A stretch of DNA of 64,000 nt, from the NCBI RefSeq assembly GCF_009811755.1, contig NZ_BLIV01000001.1, forward strand, positions 124,001 through 188,000, in the 5' to 3' direction. Within the stretch, counting starts at the first letter, position 1; the number at the start of each line of letters is the position of its first letter. Source of the DNA: Roseobacter cerasinus (lineage in GTDB: Bacteria; Pseudomonadota; Alphaproteobacteria; Rhodobacterales; Rhodobacteraceae). Shown here piece after piece: positions 44,158-53,167 of the stretch. Under the pieces are notes generated by a model. The model worked only from the letters and a program-made list of their open reading frames with translations. It searched no databases and was not told the DNA's origin. The position numbers and the translations under genes were made by a program.

Positions 44158-44737
44158 GGCCAACCCTCCAGGTGCCGGGTTTCTTGGTGCGGGATTTGAA
44201 CAGCTCCGCCTGCCAGCGCGCCACACCAGGCGACTGTGCATCGTGCGGATGAGGAGCCGACGGGAGCGACGTGATACGCCAGCGGTCGCGCGCGGCGCTG
44301 ACTTCGGGCGGGGCTGCGCGGCGGATCAGCCAGCAGGAGACCCCCGCCGCCTCGGCCCGCATCGCAAGCCGCTTGGTCGCTGTGAAACTGAGCGCCTTTG
44401 GCGCGCCCCAGATCTCGCCCACCACAGCACCGAGCGCGTGACAGCGCAGCCCTTCCTCCATCGCCCAGAGCGCATCGGAGGAATGGCTCACATGCACCCA
44501 GATCAGCTGCCGCTCCGCGCCCATCCCCGGCGGGTAAGGCTGCCCCGCCTCCTTGGCAGAAAGCCGATCCTGCACCCAGAGCACAGGTGCTGCGGATTTG
44601 GGCAGACGCGCCAGCACAAAGCCCATGGCCGCCGCATCGGTCACCGTTGTGGCAAAGACTTCCGAAAGGGCAACAGGCCGCACCTGGCCCGGCCCGGTCA
44701 TGCCCTGAAGGCGCTTTATGGAAAGAGGGGTCGACAT
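44063..44737 (-). CDS. imuA: SOS mutasome protein ImuA (RecA-like)
   Basis: The protein is 224 residues from MSTPLSIKRLQG. It is a shortened RecA-like/SulA-like protein (VLWVQDRLSAKEAGQPYPPGM; WAMEEGLRCHALGAVVGEIW; LSFTATKRLAMRAEAAGVS) lacking a normal Walker A. The ATG at 44737 is preferred because an ATG at 44761 would abut the SOS box at 44763-44777. It is the first gene of the imuA-imuB-dnaE2 operon, and its last 95 bases overlap the imuB start in another frame. Confidence 0.9.
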   Translation of the reverse strand: MSTPLSIKRLQGMTGPGQVRPVALSEVFATTVTDAAAMGFVLARLPKSAAPVLWVQDRLSAKEAGQPYPPGMGAERQLIWVHVSHSSDALWAMEEGLRCHALGAVVGEIWGAPKALSFTATKRLAMRAEAAGVSCWLIRRAAPPEVSAARDRWRITSLPSAPHPHDAQSPGVARWQAELFKSRTKKPGTWRVGHDRAADRIHILAPGRDGAVAAADGAHRKRAL

Positions 44738-44762
44738 GCGCCACTGAACAACCTTCGCCAAT

Positions 44763-44777
44763 GTTCACTTTATGTTC
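44763..44777. promoter_or_regulatory. SOS (LexA) box upstream of imuA
   Basis: GTTCACTTTATGTTC fits GTTC-N7-GTTC exactly and lies 26 bases before the imuA ATG. This is the expected LexA site of alphaproteobacterial imu operons and serves as an internal reference for the second SOS box at 24880. Confidence 0.88.
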
Positions 44778-44968
44778 TTATTCGATTCGGCGAGATTTTG
44801 CCAGTCTTATCCCGCTGACCGATGCAAAAGAGGCCCTTCCCTTGGCATGACAAATCTGTACATAGGGTCGCCTCAACACCACCTTGCCACCGTGCACGTG
44901 GCGTTCCGGCGGAAACGCCGGGCCGTATCCTCCCCACTCCAGCGGAGCATTTTCAGGAAAGTCGTCCC

Positions 44969-46237
44969 ATGCTGCAGGACCAGGCCCTCGCCATCGACTT
45001 TGGCACCTCCAACACCGCCGCTGCCCTGCTGCAGGACGGCGCGATCCACAGGCTCGCTGTGGAAGATGGCCAGCCCACGTTGCCCACGGCGGTGTTCTTT
45101 CCGGCAGACGAAGGCCCGATGAAAATCGGCTCCGCTGCGATCACGGCCTTGATCGACGGAGAAGAAGGGCGCTTCATGCGGGCGCTGAAATCGGTGCTGG
45201 GCGATCCGCTGCTGCACGAACGCCGCCTGATCTCGGGCCGGCGGCGCAGCGTGGCGGAGATCATCACCGCATTTCTGCAGCACATTCGCCAATCCGCAGA
45301 GCGGCAGACCGGCCAGCCGTTCCGGCGCGCGCTCTCCGGGCGCCCGGTGCAGTTCCACTCCGCCGACCCCGCCAAGGATGCGCAGGCCGAAGTGGATCTG
45401 CGCCACTGCTATCACGCCGCCGGGTTCGAAGAGGTGTCTTTCCTGGCCGAGCCGGAAGCCGCCGCCCTCGCCGCTGCCACCCCTGATGCGAAGGGCCACA
45501 TCCGGCTGATCGTCGACATCGGTGGCGGCACCTCTGATTTCACGGTTGTCCGACAGGATGCCGCGCGCACCGCAGTTCTTGCCAGCCACGGGCTGCGCCT
45601 TGGGGGGACAGACTTTGACCGCGTGATTTCAGTCAAGGAGGTGATGCCCCATCTCGGCCTGGGCAGTCAGCTGCGGCGCGAGATGGGGGACGGCCTGCTG
45701 AGCGTGCCCACCGCCCCTTTCATTGATCTGGCCACCTGGGCCAAGATCCCCTTCCTTTACACACCCGCAACCCGGCGCATGGCCGCGGACATGCTGCGGT
45801 TGTCTTGCGCGCCAGAGCAATTGGGGCGCTTTGCGCAGGTGCTGGACCTGGAGCTGGGTCACGACATCGCCTTCGCCGTGGAAGCTGGCAAGATCAGCGC
45901 CACCACAGGGTCGGACAGGCCTGTCATTGACCTGTCTTGCCTTGCTGACGGGCTTGCGCTGCCAGTGACCGCGAGCGGGATCGAAACAGCTCTGTCAGAT
46001 CATCAGGCGCAGATCAACCAAGCGGTCCGGGACACGCTGGCGCGGGCGGCGGTGCGCCCCGATGACGTAGCGCAAGTGGTGCTCGTGGGAGGCTCAAGCC
46101 TGATGTCAATGATTGATCGGGAGGTCCGGCAGATATGTCCAGCCGCAAATATCGCCTGCTCCGACGTATTCACCGCTGTTGTGGATGGCCTTGCACTTGC
46201 AACCGGCCCCTCAGACAAGCTTGTCCGCGCTGGCTGA
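44969..46237 (+). CDS. Hsp70-family protein (YegD-like)
   Basis: The protein is 422 residues from MLQDQALAIDFGTSNTAAAL. The actin-like ATPase motifs are present: phosphate 1 IDFGTSNT, phosphate 2 IVDIGGGTSDFTVV, and the adenosine motif VVLVGGSSLMSM. It lacks the Hsp70 substrate-binding domain and lid, as YegD-like proteins do. Role is probably chaperone-like but undefined. It is divergent from imuA, sharing the short intergenic region with the SOS box. Confidence 0.9.
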   Translation: MLQDQALAIDFGTSNTAAALLQDGAIHRLAVEDGQPTLPTAVFFPADEGPMKIGSAAITALIDGEEGRFMRALKSVLGDPLLHERRLISGRRRSVAEIITAFLQHIRQSAERQTGQPFRRALSGRPVQFHSADPAKDAQAEVDLRHCYHAAGFEEVSFLAEPEAAALAAATPDAKGHIRLIVDIGGGTSDFTVVRQDAARTAVLASHGLRLGGTDFDRVISVKEVMPHLGLGSQLRREMGDGLLSVPTAPFIDLATWAKIPFLYTPATRRMAADMLRLSCAPEQLGRFAQVLDLELGHDIAFAVEAGKISATTGSDRPVIDLSCLADGLALPVTASGIETALSDHQAQINQAVRDTLARAAVRPDDVAQVVLVGGSSLMSMIDREVRQICPAANIACSDVFTAVVDGLALATGPSDKLVRAG

Positions 46238-46784
46238 TTACTGGCGAAACGCCCCGCCAGACCTCAATCAAATACCGGCAAATTGACTAAATGGCTGCAA
46301 ATCAAACTTGCTTCAACAGTGCTGAACTCGCAAAGCGCATCCTAAGTCTGTTCGGCCCGGGATCACATGAGAGACGCACAACCTATTAAAAATATTTACC
46401 TTTTGGACCTTGTTGGAGGCGCCAGACTATCAATGGGACTGCGACTTTTGGACTTATTCTTCGGGCCCACCTGAAGCGCGACGAGATCGTTTCTTCACGG
46501 CCCAATTATGAATGCCTTCATCAGGCATTAACCGCCGAATGCTAGCTAGGCGTTTGGTTTTACACGCGTGTTTTAACAAGTGGTAGGAGGGTGACATGCG
46601 CCGGGATTGGCCCACATCGCGCGTGCGCAATGCTCTGTTGGCACATGTTGCGTAGCGAGGGTTTTGACAGCATCGGCACCCGCGCGTGCTATTGGTCACA
46701 TCCAAGAGGGTGCGAGGCTGATCTAAGGCAACGGTTGCGGACGCTCCGCCCGCTCGGATCGATGGCGTCAGGACGCGCGCACCC
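46238..46784. other. 547-base gap without a recognised gene
   Basis: The stretch has lower GC near 46370-46420 (TTAAAAATATTTA) than its surroundings. A minus-strand open frame at 46454-46819 matches no family I know and overlaps the next gene on the opposite strand, so I do not call it. An RBS-like GGAGGG occurs near 46586, with an ATG at 46595, but no sizeable frame follows. Confidence 0.4.
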
Positions 46785-49418
46785 ATGAAACAGGTCAGCT
46801 TTACGACCCGGTTTCTCAAGCTGACCCTGCTCGGCTACGTCTTTTCGGTCATGAGCGTGGCGGCTGCGATCTGGTTCGCTTCCGCACCCGCTCTGCATCA
46901 AATGCAAGAGGACGCCAAACGAGCGCATCTGGAAACCAAGGCGAATGTGATCGCCAACCTGCTGGATGACATCCTGGACGAAGCGGAATTTGTGGCCCGC
47001 TCGCCCGAGATCATCAACTACGTGATGGGGTTTGAAGGCCGGTCGTCCCCGGCGCAGAGCGCACTGCTGAGGTTACAGAACGCACAGAACGCACAGAACG
47101 CACAGAACGCACAGAACGCACAGAACGTCCGCCTGATCAGACCGGATGGTCAAGTGATCCTCTCTGTTGGTGAGAAAGACGCCAACTCTCCCTTCCTGCC
47201 GGTCGAAGCCATCGAGGGGCTGGACAATATGATCGGAGGGCGCTCCGAAGTTGCACCACGCATATCCTACAGACCCGCGGGCGAGACCTATCGTGCCCAT
47301 TTTCTGGTCACGATACCCATCGTCTCCACAGGTCTGGTGGAGGGTCTGCTGGCCTTCGAGCGCCAGATGGATCTGACGCATGTGCTGAGCGCGGGACAAT
47401 CGGCACCCAAGACCATCATCGCCACGCAATTCCAAAACGAACACTGGGAAACGTGGCACAGCGACGCCGGGCCAACCCTGTCGACACCGATGCCGGGCGC
47501 GGATTTCTATCTGATTGTCGACACGGATTCGGCGATGGTCCAGACCGTCGGACGAGCACTGGTGCTGACCGGGATCGGGGTGGCTCTTCTGGCATTGATC
47601 CTGCCGTTCAGTCTGATGGCGGTCTCAGGCATGCGCGCGATTGTGCGCCCGCATGAAGAGCTGGAACGGTCGCGCCGCGTGCTCGCAGTCAAGCAGAGTG
47701 AACTCGCGGAGTTGGCCCAGATCGCGCAACTGGCCAGCGAGAGCATCACAGTCACCGATGAGCACGAGACGATTCAATGGGTCAACAGCGCCTTCACGGA
47801 TTTGACCGGCTATACGCAAGAAGAAGCGGTTGGACAGCGCCCGGGCGCGCTGCTTCAGGGCCCCAACACAGACCCGACCACACGGCAGATGCTGCGCAAT
47901 GCCATCAAGGCCGGGCGTGCGGTTCAGGTCGAGATTCTGAACTACCGCAAGGATGGCCGCCCCTACTGGATCAATCTTGGCATCTCTCCGCTGAAAGCCT
48001 CCCCGACGAAGGGCCGCCGGTTCGCAGCCATCGCAACGGACATCAGCAGCGCGAAGGAGGCTCAGGCAAAACTGGCCGAAGCCCAAGCCGAGACCGAACG
48101 GCAATCGCTGCATGACGCGCTCACCGGGTTGCCCAACCGGCGGTTCCTCGACAATCTGCTTGAGGACGAGGTCACCAATGCCAATGGCCCCCGGACGCTG
48201 ATCCGGATCGACCTCGACCACTTCAAGAATGTGAATGATACGCTGGGTCACAACGCCGGAGATTTCGTTTTGCAGGAGGTTGGGCGCATCCTGCGGTCGG
48301 GCATCCGGCCGGGGGATGTGGCAGTGCGGGTCGGCGGAGACGAATTTGTGATCCTGCTGGGGCGCGGCAGCACGTCGGAGCAAGCCACGCTGCTGTCAGA
48401 ACGCCTGCTGGGCGAAATCCGCAAGGAAATGGATTTTGAAGGCAAGATGTGCCGCGTCGGGGCCAGTTTTGGCGTGGCCTCGGCGATCGGCGGGTTGATC
48501 CAGAACTGCGATCTGCTCAAAAGCGCGGATTCTGCGCTCTATACAGCCAAGGAACTCGGGCGAAACACCACCACCGTCTACACACCGCAACTGCATAGTA
48601 TTGTGAACGAAAAGCGGTTGCTCTCCGCCGAAATTCAGCGGGCGCTCAGCATCGGTGAGTTTGAACCGTTCTTTCAGCCGCAGTTCGACGCGCAAAGCGA
48701 GGAGCTGGTCGGGATCGAGGCGCTGGCGAGGTGGGATCACCCAACACGCGGGCTGCTCTCGCCCGCGCAATTCCTGCGGATCGCCAATCAGCTTCGGCTT
48801 ACGCCAGAAATTGATCGACAGATTTTCCGCGCCGGGCTTGCGCGGGTCTGCGAATTGAACGCCGAGGGTCTCCTCGTGCCGAAAATCGCCTTTAACATGG
48901 ATGTCCATCAGATTGTGAGCAATCGGATTGAGGACATCGTGGCCGATTTCGACCTTGGGCAGACCCGGATCGCGGTAGAAGTTCTTGAAAGCGTCCTGGT
49001 CGAAGAGCAGGACCACAACTTCGTCGACCGGATCGACGGCCTGCGCGCGCAGGGCTTTCAGATCGAGGTCGATGATTTCGGCTCGGGTCATGCCTCGGTG
49101 ATCGGTCTCAAACACCTGCACCCGCATGTCATGAAACTGGACCGCATGCTTGTGCAGCCGGTCGATAAAGACCCGACGGCGCGCGAACTTGTCCGCAATA
49201 TGATCGAGATGGGAAAGGCTCTGGGCATTTCTGTCACCGCTGAAGGTGTTGAGACCGCCGAGCATGCTGCCATCATGACCGAGCTTGGCTGTGACACGCT
49301 GCAAGGGTTCTACTTTGCCCGCCCGATGGACTATGAGGATTTCCGCGTTTTCGCCCGTGCCAGCCAGCCCCAGGAGGTATTGCATCTGCCGCCACTCAAG
49401 GCCAAAAACAGTGCCTAA
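46785..49418 (+). CDS. Membrane PAS-GGDEF-EAL cyclic-di-GMP protein
   Basis: The 877-residue protein has an N-terminal membrane helix (about 15-35), a periplasmic sensor to about residue 250, a second helix (VLTGIGVALLALILPFSLMA), a PAS domain (about 320-430), a GGDEF domain with intact VGGDEF and an inhibitory RxxD site five residues before it (RPGDVAVRV), and an EAL domain (IEALARWDHP). Both cyclase and phosphodiesterase motifs look intact. The sensor region carries a short tandem repeat (QNA). It is probably transcribed alone and controls surface or motility traits. Confidence 0.93.
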   Translation: MKQVSFTTRFLKLTLLGYVFSVMSVAAAIWFASAPALHQMQEDAKRAHLETKANVIANLLDDILDEAEFVARSPEIINYVMGFEGRSSPAQSALLRLQNAQNAQNAQNAQNAQNVRLIRPDGQVILSVGEKDANSPFLPVEAIEGLDNMIGGRSEVAPRISYRPAGETYRAHFLVTIPIVSTGLVEGLLAFERQMDLTHVLSAGQSAPKTIIATQFQNEHWETWHSDAGPTLSTPMPGADFYLIVDTDSAMVQTVGRALVLTGIGVALLALILPFSLMAVSGMRAIVRPHEELERSRRVLAVKQSELAELAQIAQLASESITVTDEHETIQWVNSAFTDLTGYTQEEAVGQRPGALLQGPNTDPTTRQMLRNAIKAGRAVQVEILNYRKDGRPYWINLGISPLKASPTKGRRFAAIATDISSAKEAQAKLAEAQAETERQSLHDALTGLPNRRFLDNLLEDEVTNANGPRTLIRIDLDHFKNVNDTLGHNAGDFVLQEVGRILRSGIRPGDVAVRVGGDEFVILLGRGSTSEQATLLSERLLGEIRKEMDFEGKMCRVGASFGVASAIGGLIQNCDLLKSADSALYTAKELGRNTTTVYTPQLHSIVNEKRLLSAEIQRALSIGEFEPFFQPQFDAQSEELVGIEALARWDHPTRGLLSPAQFLRIANQLRLTPEIDRQIFRAGLARVCELNAEGLLVPKIAFNMDVHQIVSNRIEDIVADFDLGQTRIAVEVLESVLVEEQDHNFVDRIDGLRAQGFQIEVDDFGSGHASVIGLKHLHPHVMKLDRMLVQPVDKDPTARELVRNMIEMGKALGISVTAEGVETAEHAAIMTELGCDTLQGFYFARPMDYEDFRVFARASQPQEVLHLPPLKAKNSA
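47076..47127 (+). repeat. 9-base tandem repeat inside the GGDEF-EAL gene
   Basis: Five full copies of CAGAACGCA and a partial sixth encode (Gln-Asn-Ala)5-Gln-Asn. Since the unit is a multiple of three, copy changes by slippage lengthen or shorten the periplasmic sensor helix without frameshift. Confidence 0.95.
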
Positions 49419-49629
49419 AAGCTACGCCTCGGCTGGCTCCAGAGGTGTTGAACAAGTCCGAAGACCGGGGCGCCTCTCATCCCATCTCGTGATCGCTTCA
49501 ACGCGGTATTTTCTCGACCCGGCAAATGAGATCCGGCATAGAACAAGCAATCCCCAGGCGCCTTCGCGCTTTGGTGAGATAGGCACCCTGACACCACGAA
49601 AAGTGCCGAAAGAGATTATCTCCTGATCT

Positions 49630-51198
49630 TCAGCCGTCACGCAGCCGCAGCACCGCGATCCAGGGGAAGTCTTCGCCCCGTTGCCTGCGCGGTTTGAGCA
49701 GGCCGTCGCTGTCAATCCCCACCCGTTTTGACTTCACTGAGTTGTCCACGTTCCCGCCCACTGTGGTCAGGGAGCCATCGGTCTGATCCACCTCAATTAC
49801 GAAGTCGGAATGCGAGGGGTAGTAGCCGTCGATCTTGAGGTGATCCAGGGCAGCAGCCAGATGGAACCGCGCAGCGGTGGCGCGCCCGTAGTGCACGATA
49901 TCACCGGGCCGGGGCGCATATTGCTCCGGATCCATCAGATCGAAGAGCGGGGTCGCCAACCGCTCCTCCACCAGGTCCTGCACATATTTCCAATGAGCCT
50001 GCGCGCCCTTGAATCGGTCCGCACCAACGCCCTGCTCGGCGATGGCCCAACTGATGAAAGCCGCGGACCAAGCGGGGTTGCCCGTACTTCCGTCCGCGAA
50101 TGTAACCACCGATTGGCCGTGATAGGGCAACCCCAGCGCCCTCCAGTAGTCCCCCACCCGGCTGAAGTGGCTATCCGCATTCTCTTTATGCTTGCCGTTT
50201 TCAAAATGTGTCAGTTCGCCCTTCAGAGTCGACAAAAGCCGCACGCGCAGACCGCTTGATGTAACCGATGACGCAGCCCTGCCAGCGCCATCAAAAACCG
50301 GGGACCAACCGCCGAAGTGGATCGCATGCGCCTGCGGCAACGATGTGCCTGGCGCAAAGCCGTGAAAATGCACATCTTCAGCGGCTTCATTGCCAAAGAC
50401 GGCAACCGCGTTGGCCACCACATGATTGCCCCATTGCGACAGCGCCGTGGAGGACGACAGGAACGGGTTGAGGAAATGCGTGGCGCCGCCCAGCACACCG
50501 CTTTGCCCCGCAACCCGTGCGTTGAGATAGTCGGTCACGATGGTCTGGATCTGCGATGTTGCCGCACTCAGACCGGCCCAGCTGCCTGTCGCATTGATGG
50601 CGGAGAACTGAGACGGCTGGTCCATAACCGCCTGAAGGCTGCCTGGGAACCGGCCGTGGGCAACCCGGTTCAATATGGTCTCAACAACGGCCTGCACCCC
50701 ACCGGTCAACTGCGCGGCACCATATTGGCCAAAATGCCCCACCTCGCTTTGCGCCACCCGCGCCAGCGCGTCGAGATCCTGCGGCGTGATCTCAATCCGG
50801 ATCACACCCGCCGGTGGCGCCGCCGCAACGGCAGGCGTTGGTCCGGTTGGTGTTGAAGCGGGAGGTGGGGACGCCGATCCATCCGGATCCGACGCCGACG
50901 TGGCTGCCTGCGCGACGCCCTGCGCCTCCATCATCCGGTTCAGCCGAGCTGCAACACGGGCCTGTTTGGCCAATTCCGACGCTGCAAGCGCCTGCAACGC
51001 GCTGACCGCCTGCGCCAGTCGCCCCAGCCGCCAAGCCTCCGACATGCCTTGCAACTTGTCAGCCACGGTGATCTTGGCGTTCAACTCCTGTTGCAGCTGA
51101 TCCCGCGCAGCGCCGCTCGCGGTCGCCAACTCCATCTGCAGATCAATGATCGCCGTTGTCAGCTGCGTAATTTCAGCCCGGTACGGATTGTCTGACAT
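49630..51198 (-). CDS. SleB-type hydrolase fused to DUF2272 domain
   Basis: The 522-residue protein has an N-terminal coiled coil (about 1-95), a Pro/Thr-rich linker (about 100-125), a cell-wall-hydrolase-2 (SleB-like) domain (about 130-290: ALARVAQSEVGHFG with the catalytic Glu; AVVETILNRVAHGRFPGS; FSAINATGSW), and a C-terminal DUF2272 domain (about 325-520: NPAWSAAFISWAIAEQG; PRPGDIVHYGR; GNVDNSV). There is no signal peptide, so it may act after special export or lysis. It follows a lipoprotein gene by 34 bases on the same strand. Confidence 0.78.
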   Translation of the reverse strand: MSDNPYRAEITQLTTAIIDLQMELATASGAARDQLQQELNAKITVADKLQGMSEAWRLGRLAQAVSALQALAASELAKQARVAARLNRMMEAQGVAQAATSASDPDGSASPPPASTPTGPTPAVAAAPPAGVIRIEITPQDLDALARVAQSEVGHFGQYGAAQLTGGVQAVVETILNRVAHGRFPGSLQAVMDQPSQFSAINATGSWAGLSAATSQIQTIVTDYLNARVAGQSGVLGGATHFLNPFLSSSTALSQWGNHVVANAVAVFGNEAAEDVHFHGFAPGTSLPQAHAIHFGGWSPVFDGAGRAASSVTSSGLRVRLLSTLKGELTHFENGKHKENADSHFSRVGDYWRALGLPYHGQSVVTFADGSTGNPAWSAAFISWAIAEQGVGADRFKGAQAHWKYVQDLVEERLATPLFDLMDPEQYAPRPGDIVHYGRATAARFHLAAALDHLKIDGYYPSHSDFVIEVDQTDGSLTTVGGNVDNSVKSKRVGIDSDGLLKPRRQRGEDFPWIAVLRLRDG

Positions 51199-51232
51199 GG
51201 CTCAGTCCCCCAAAATAGCTTGATAAAATGGT

Positions 51233-52045
51233 CTAGAAAACTCCCACCAAGGCCCGATAGGCCGCGTTGATGTCCGTGACATGCCGGTCGATCCGCTCAG
51301 CCGACTCGGCCAGCAAGCTCAGCCCCGACTGACCCGCCGCCCCGGCCTCGACCCGCGTTTGCAACAGCGCCAGATCCTTGCGAGTCTGGTCAATCAACAG
51401 CACCCAGTCGGCCAGCATGCTCCGGAATGTCTCCAGTTTGTCGACGCTGCCGCCCGAAAGTGCAGTCGCCAGCCGGGCGGTCTGGTACATATCGGCGGTG
51501 TCGTCGCGAATGATCGCCAGGAAAGTGTCGACCGTCGCGGTGTTGTCCCGCACGTTGCGCACGAACTCATCCCGGTCGGCCCGGGCAAGCGACAGATTGG
51601 CCAGAACCTGCGTGGCGCCGATCACCGCGCTAACCTTGCCGCCCGCGCCCGGCCCTGCAACCAGCGTCGCGGTGTTGGCGGAGGCGGCGTTCAGACGGTC
51701 GATCTCGTCCTGTTGCAGACTGAGGGTATTGTTGTCCGCATAGCGCGCCAGGACTTCGTTGAAGGTTGTGGCTGCGGCAAACCCTTCCATGATGGTCAGG
51801 CTCAGCGGTGAGAGCGCAGTGGGCGAGTAGACATCGGCAAAGTCAGGGTCGAAACTGGCGGCATCCGTACGCCGCTTGCGGTCCATCTTGTCGTACTGAT
51901 TGTAGGCATCCACAACCTGCTCCGACGCCGCGCGTGCCGCGTCATAGGATTGTTTGTAGTCCTGAAACGCCGCTGACCCCGGCACCGTACAACCTGCCAG
52001 AAACAGGCAAACGCCCCATAGAATACATCGACGCAAAATAGACAT
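51233..52045 (-). CDS. Lipoprotein of unknown function
   Basis: The protein is 270 residues from MSILRRCILWGVCLFLAGC, a lipoprotein signal with lipobox LAGC; a longer frame starting upstream is not supported. The mature part is almost wholly helical (SYDAARAASEQVVDAYNQYD and long heptad-like stretches). I do not recognise a family. It is co-transcribed with the SleB-DUF2272 gene, so it may anchor or assist that hydrolase at the outer membrane. No catalytic motif is evident. Confidence 0.75.
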   Translation of the reverse strand: MSILRRCILWGVCLFLAGCTVPGSAAFQDYKQSYDAARAASEQVVDAYNQYDKMDRKRRTDAASFDPDFADVYSPTALSPLSLTIMEGFAAATTFNEVLARYADNNTLSLQQDEIDRLNAASANTATLVAGPGAGGKVSAVIGATQVLANLSLARADRDEFVRNVRDNTATVDTFLAIIRDDTADMYQTARLATALSGGSVDKLETFRSMLADWVLLIDQTRKDLALLQTRVEAGAAGQSGLSLLAESAERIDRHVTDINAAYRALVGVF

Positions 52046-52319
52046 GCCGACCTGCCTGAAATAGCTCAAATAATAAGCAAAGGGTGACACAGCCTCCCTT
52101 TTCGCGTCAAGCGAGCAGATCATTCGGTGCCCGCACTCTGCAGTCGACAAGAAACCCTCTGGGGTTCTTAGGGCAGATCAGCGCAAGCGACATCAGCTGT
52201 GAAATCAATCAAAACAGAGACTTACGAGCGGAAGAATGGATACCCCATGCCGCAGCCGCAGTCTGGCGTGGGTGTGGCCGAGAAACGTCACTCCCGCCCC
52301 TTTGGACGCCGCTAGACGC

Positions 52320-53093
52320 TCAGGACAGCCTCCCGAACGTCAGGATTGCACCGCCGCTGTCGTAGAGCAGTTTGACCCCCGCCAGAAACAAAAACCCGTA
52401 GACCAGACGCGTGAATATGGTCTGTGCAATGACGCGGTGCAGGATCAGGCCAAGGCCAATTCCCACCACCAGCATCGGTGCAAGAAGCAGGCTCACCTGC
52501 AGGCTTTCCGTCGAGAACTGCCCCATCCCGGCATAGCTCACCGTCTTGATGGCGTTCATGGCAAAGAAGAACATGGTGTTGGTCCCGACAAAGACCGATT
52601 TCTGCATGTTCTGCCGCAGCAGGATGCCTTTCACCGGCGGCCCGCCCGCATGGGCGACAAAGCTGGCGAACCCCGACAAGGCCCCCAGCGCAAGGATGGT
52701 GGCGCCGGACGACGCCCCCACCCCGCGCCCACGGGTCTGCGCCAACAGGAATTGCGCCACAAAGACCAGTGCCAGCACGCCGACGGCAAACCGGATGAGA
52801 TCGGCGCTCATCCAGTGAAAGGAGATCGCACCCAGGATCAGCCCCGCCCCCGCACCGGGCAGCAGCATCCGCACAACTGCTCGGTTCCAACGGTGACGAT
52901 ACTGCCAGACGATGATCAGATCCATGGCCAGCAGCACCGGCATGAGGATCGCCACCGCCACCTGTGGCGCGATGTAGAGGCTCATCAGGGGCACCGACAT
53001 AACCCCAAGCCCGCCGCCAAACCCGCTTTTGGAGATGCCCGTGATCACCACCGCAAGCGCGGATACGATGTAGAAGGAAGATGTCAGATCCAT
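52320..53093 (-). CDS. TSUP family (TauE/SafE-like) transporter
   Basis: The 257-residue protein has about eight membrane helices, with the TSUP half-repeats AVVITGISKSGFGGGLGV and GFASFVAHAGGPPVKGILL. Members export sulfite, sulfoacetate or other anions. It is divergent from a LysR gene that probably controls it. The 274-base stretch before its stop, toward the lipoprotein gene, shows nothing recognisable. Confidence 0.9.
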   Translation of the reverse strand: MDLTSSFYIVSALAVVITGISKSGFGGGLGVMSVPLMSLYIAPQVAVAILMPVLLAMDLIIVWQYRHRWNRAVVRMLLPGAGAGLILGAISFHWMSADLIRFAVGVLALVFVAQFLLAQTRGRGVGASSGATILALGALSGFASFVAHAGGPPVKGILLRQNMQKSVFVGTNTMFFFAMNAIKTVSYAGMGQFSTESLQVSLLLAPMLVVGIGLGLILHRVIAQTIFTRLVYGFLFLAGVKLLYDSGGAILTFGRLS

Positions 53094-53150
53094 GGGCGCG
53101 ATATAACAAGGCGCAATAAATCATGAAAACGGTTTAAAAAGATCAAATAA

Positions 53151-53165
53151 ATCGTATTCTACGAT
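53151..53165. promoter_or_regulatory. LysR-type palindrome between TSUP and LysR genes
   Basis: ATCGTA-TTC-TACGAT is a perfect 6-bp inverted repeat ending two bases before the lysR ATG. It contains a T-N11-A core, as LysR sites do. Its place suggests autoregulation and control of the divergent transporter gene, 58 bases away. Confidence 0.6.
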
Positions 53166-53167
53166 AC

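Noticed and set aside
46454-46819. Minus-strand 121-codon frame before the GGDEF-EAL gene
   Set aside because: It overlaps the start of a well-supported gene on the other strand and shows no domain or RBS.
47076-47127. CRISPR-like array
   Set aside because: The 9-base units are contiguous without spacers and are inside a coding frame; it is a short tandem repeat.
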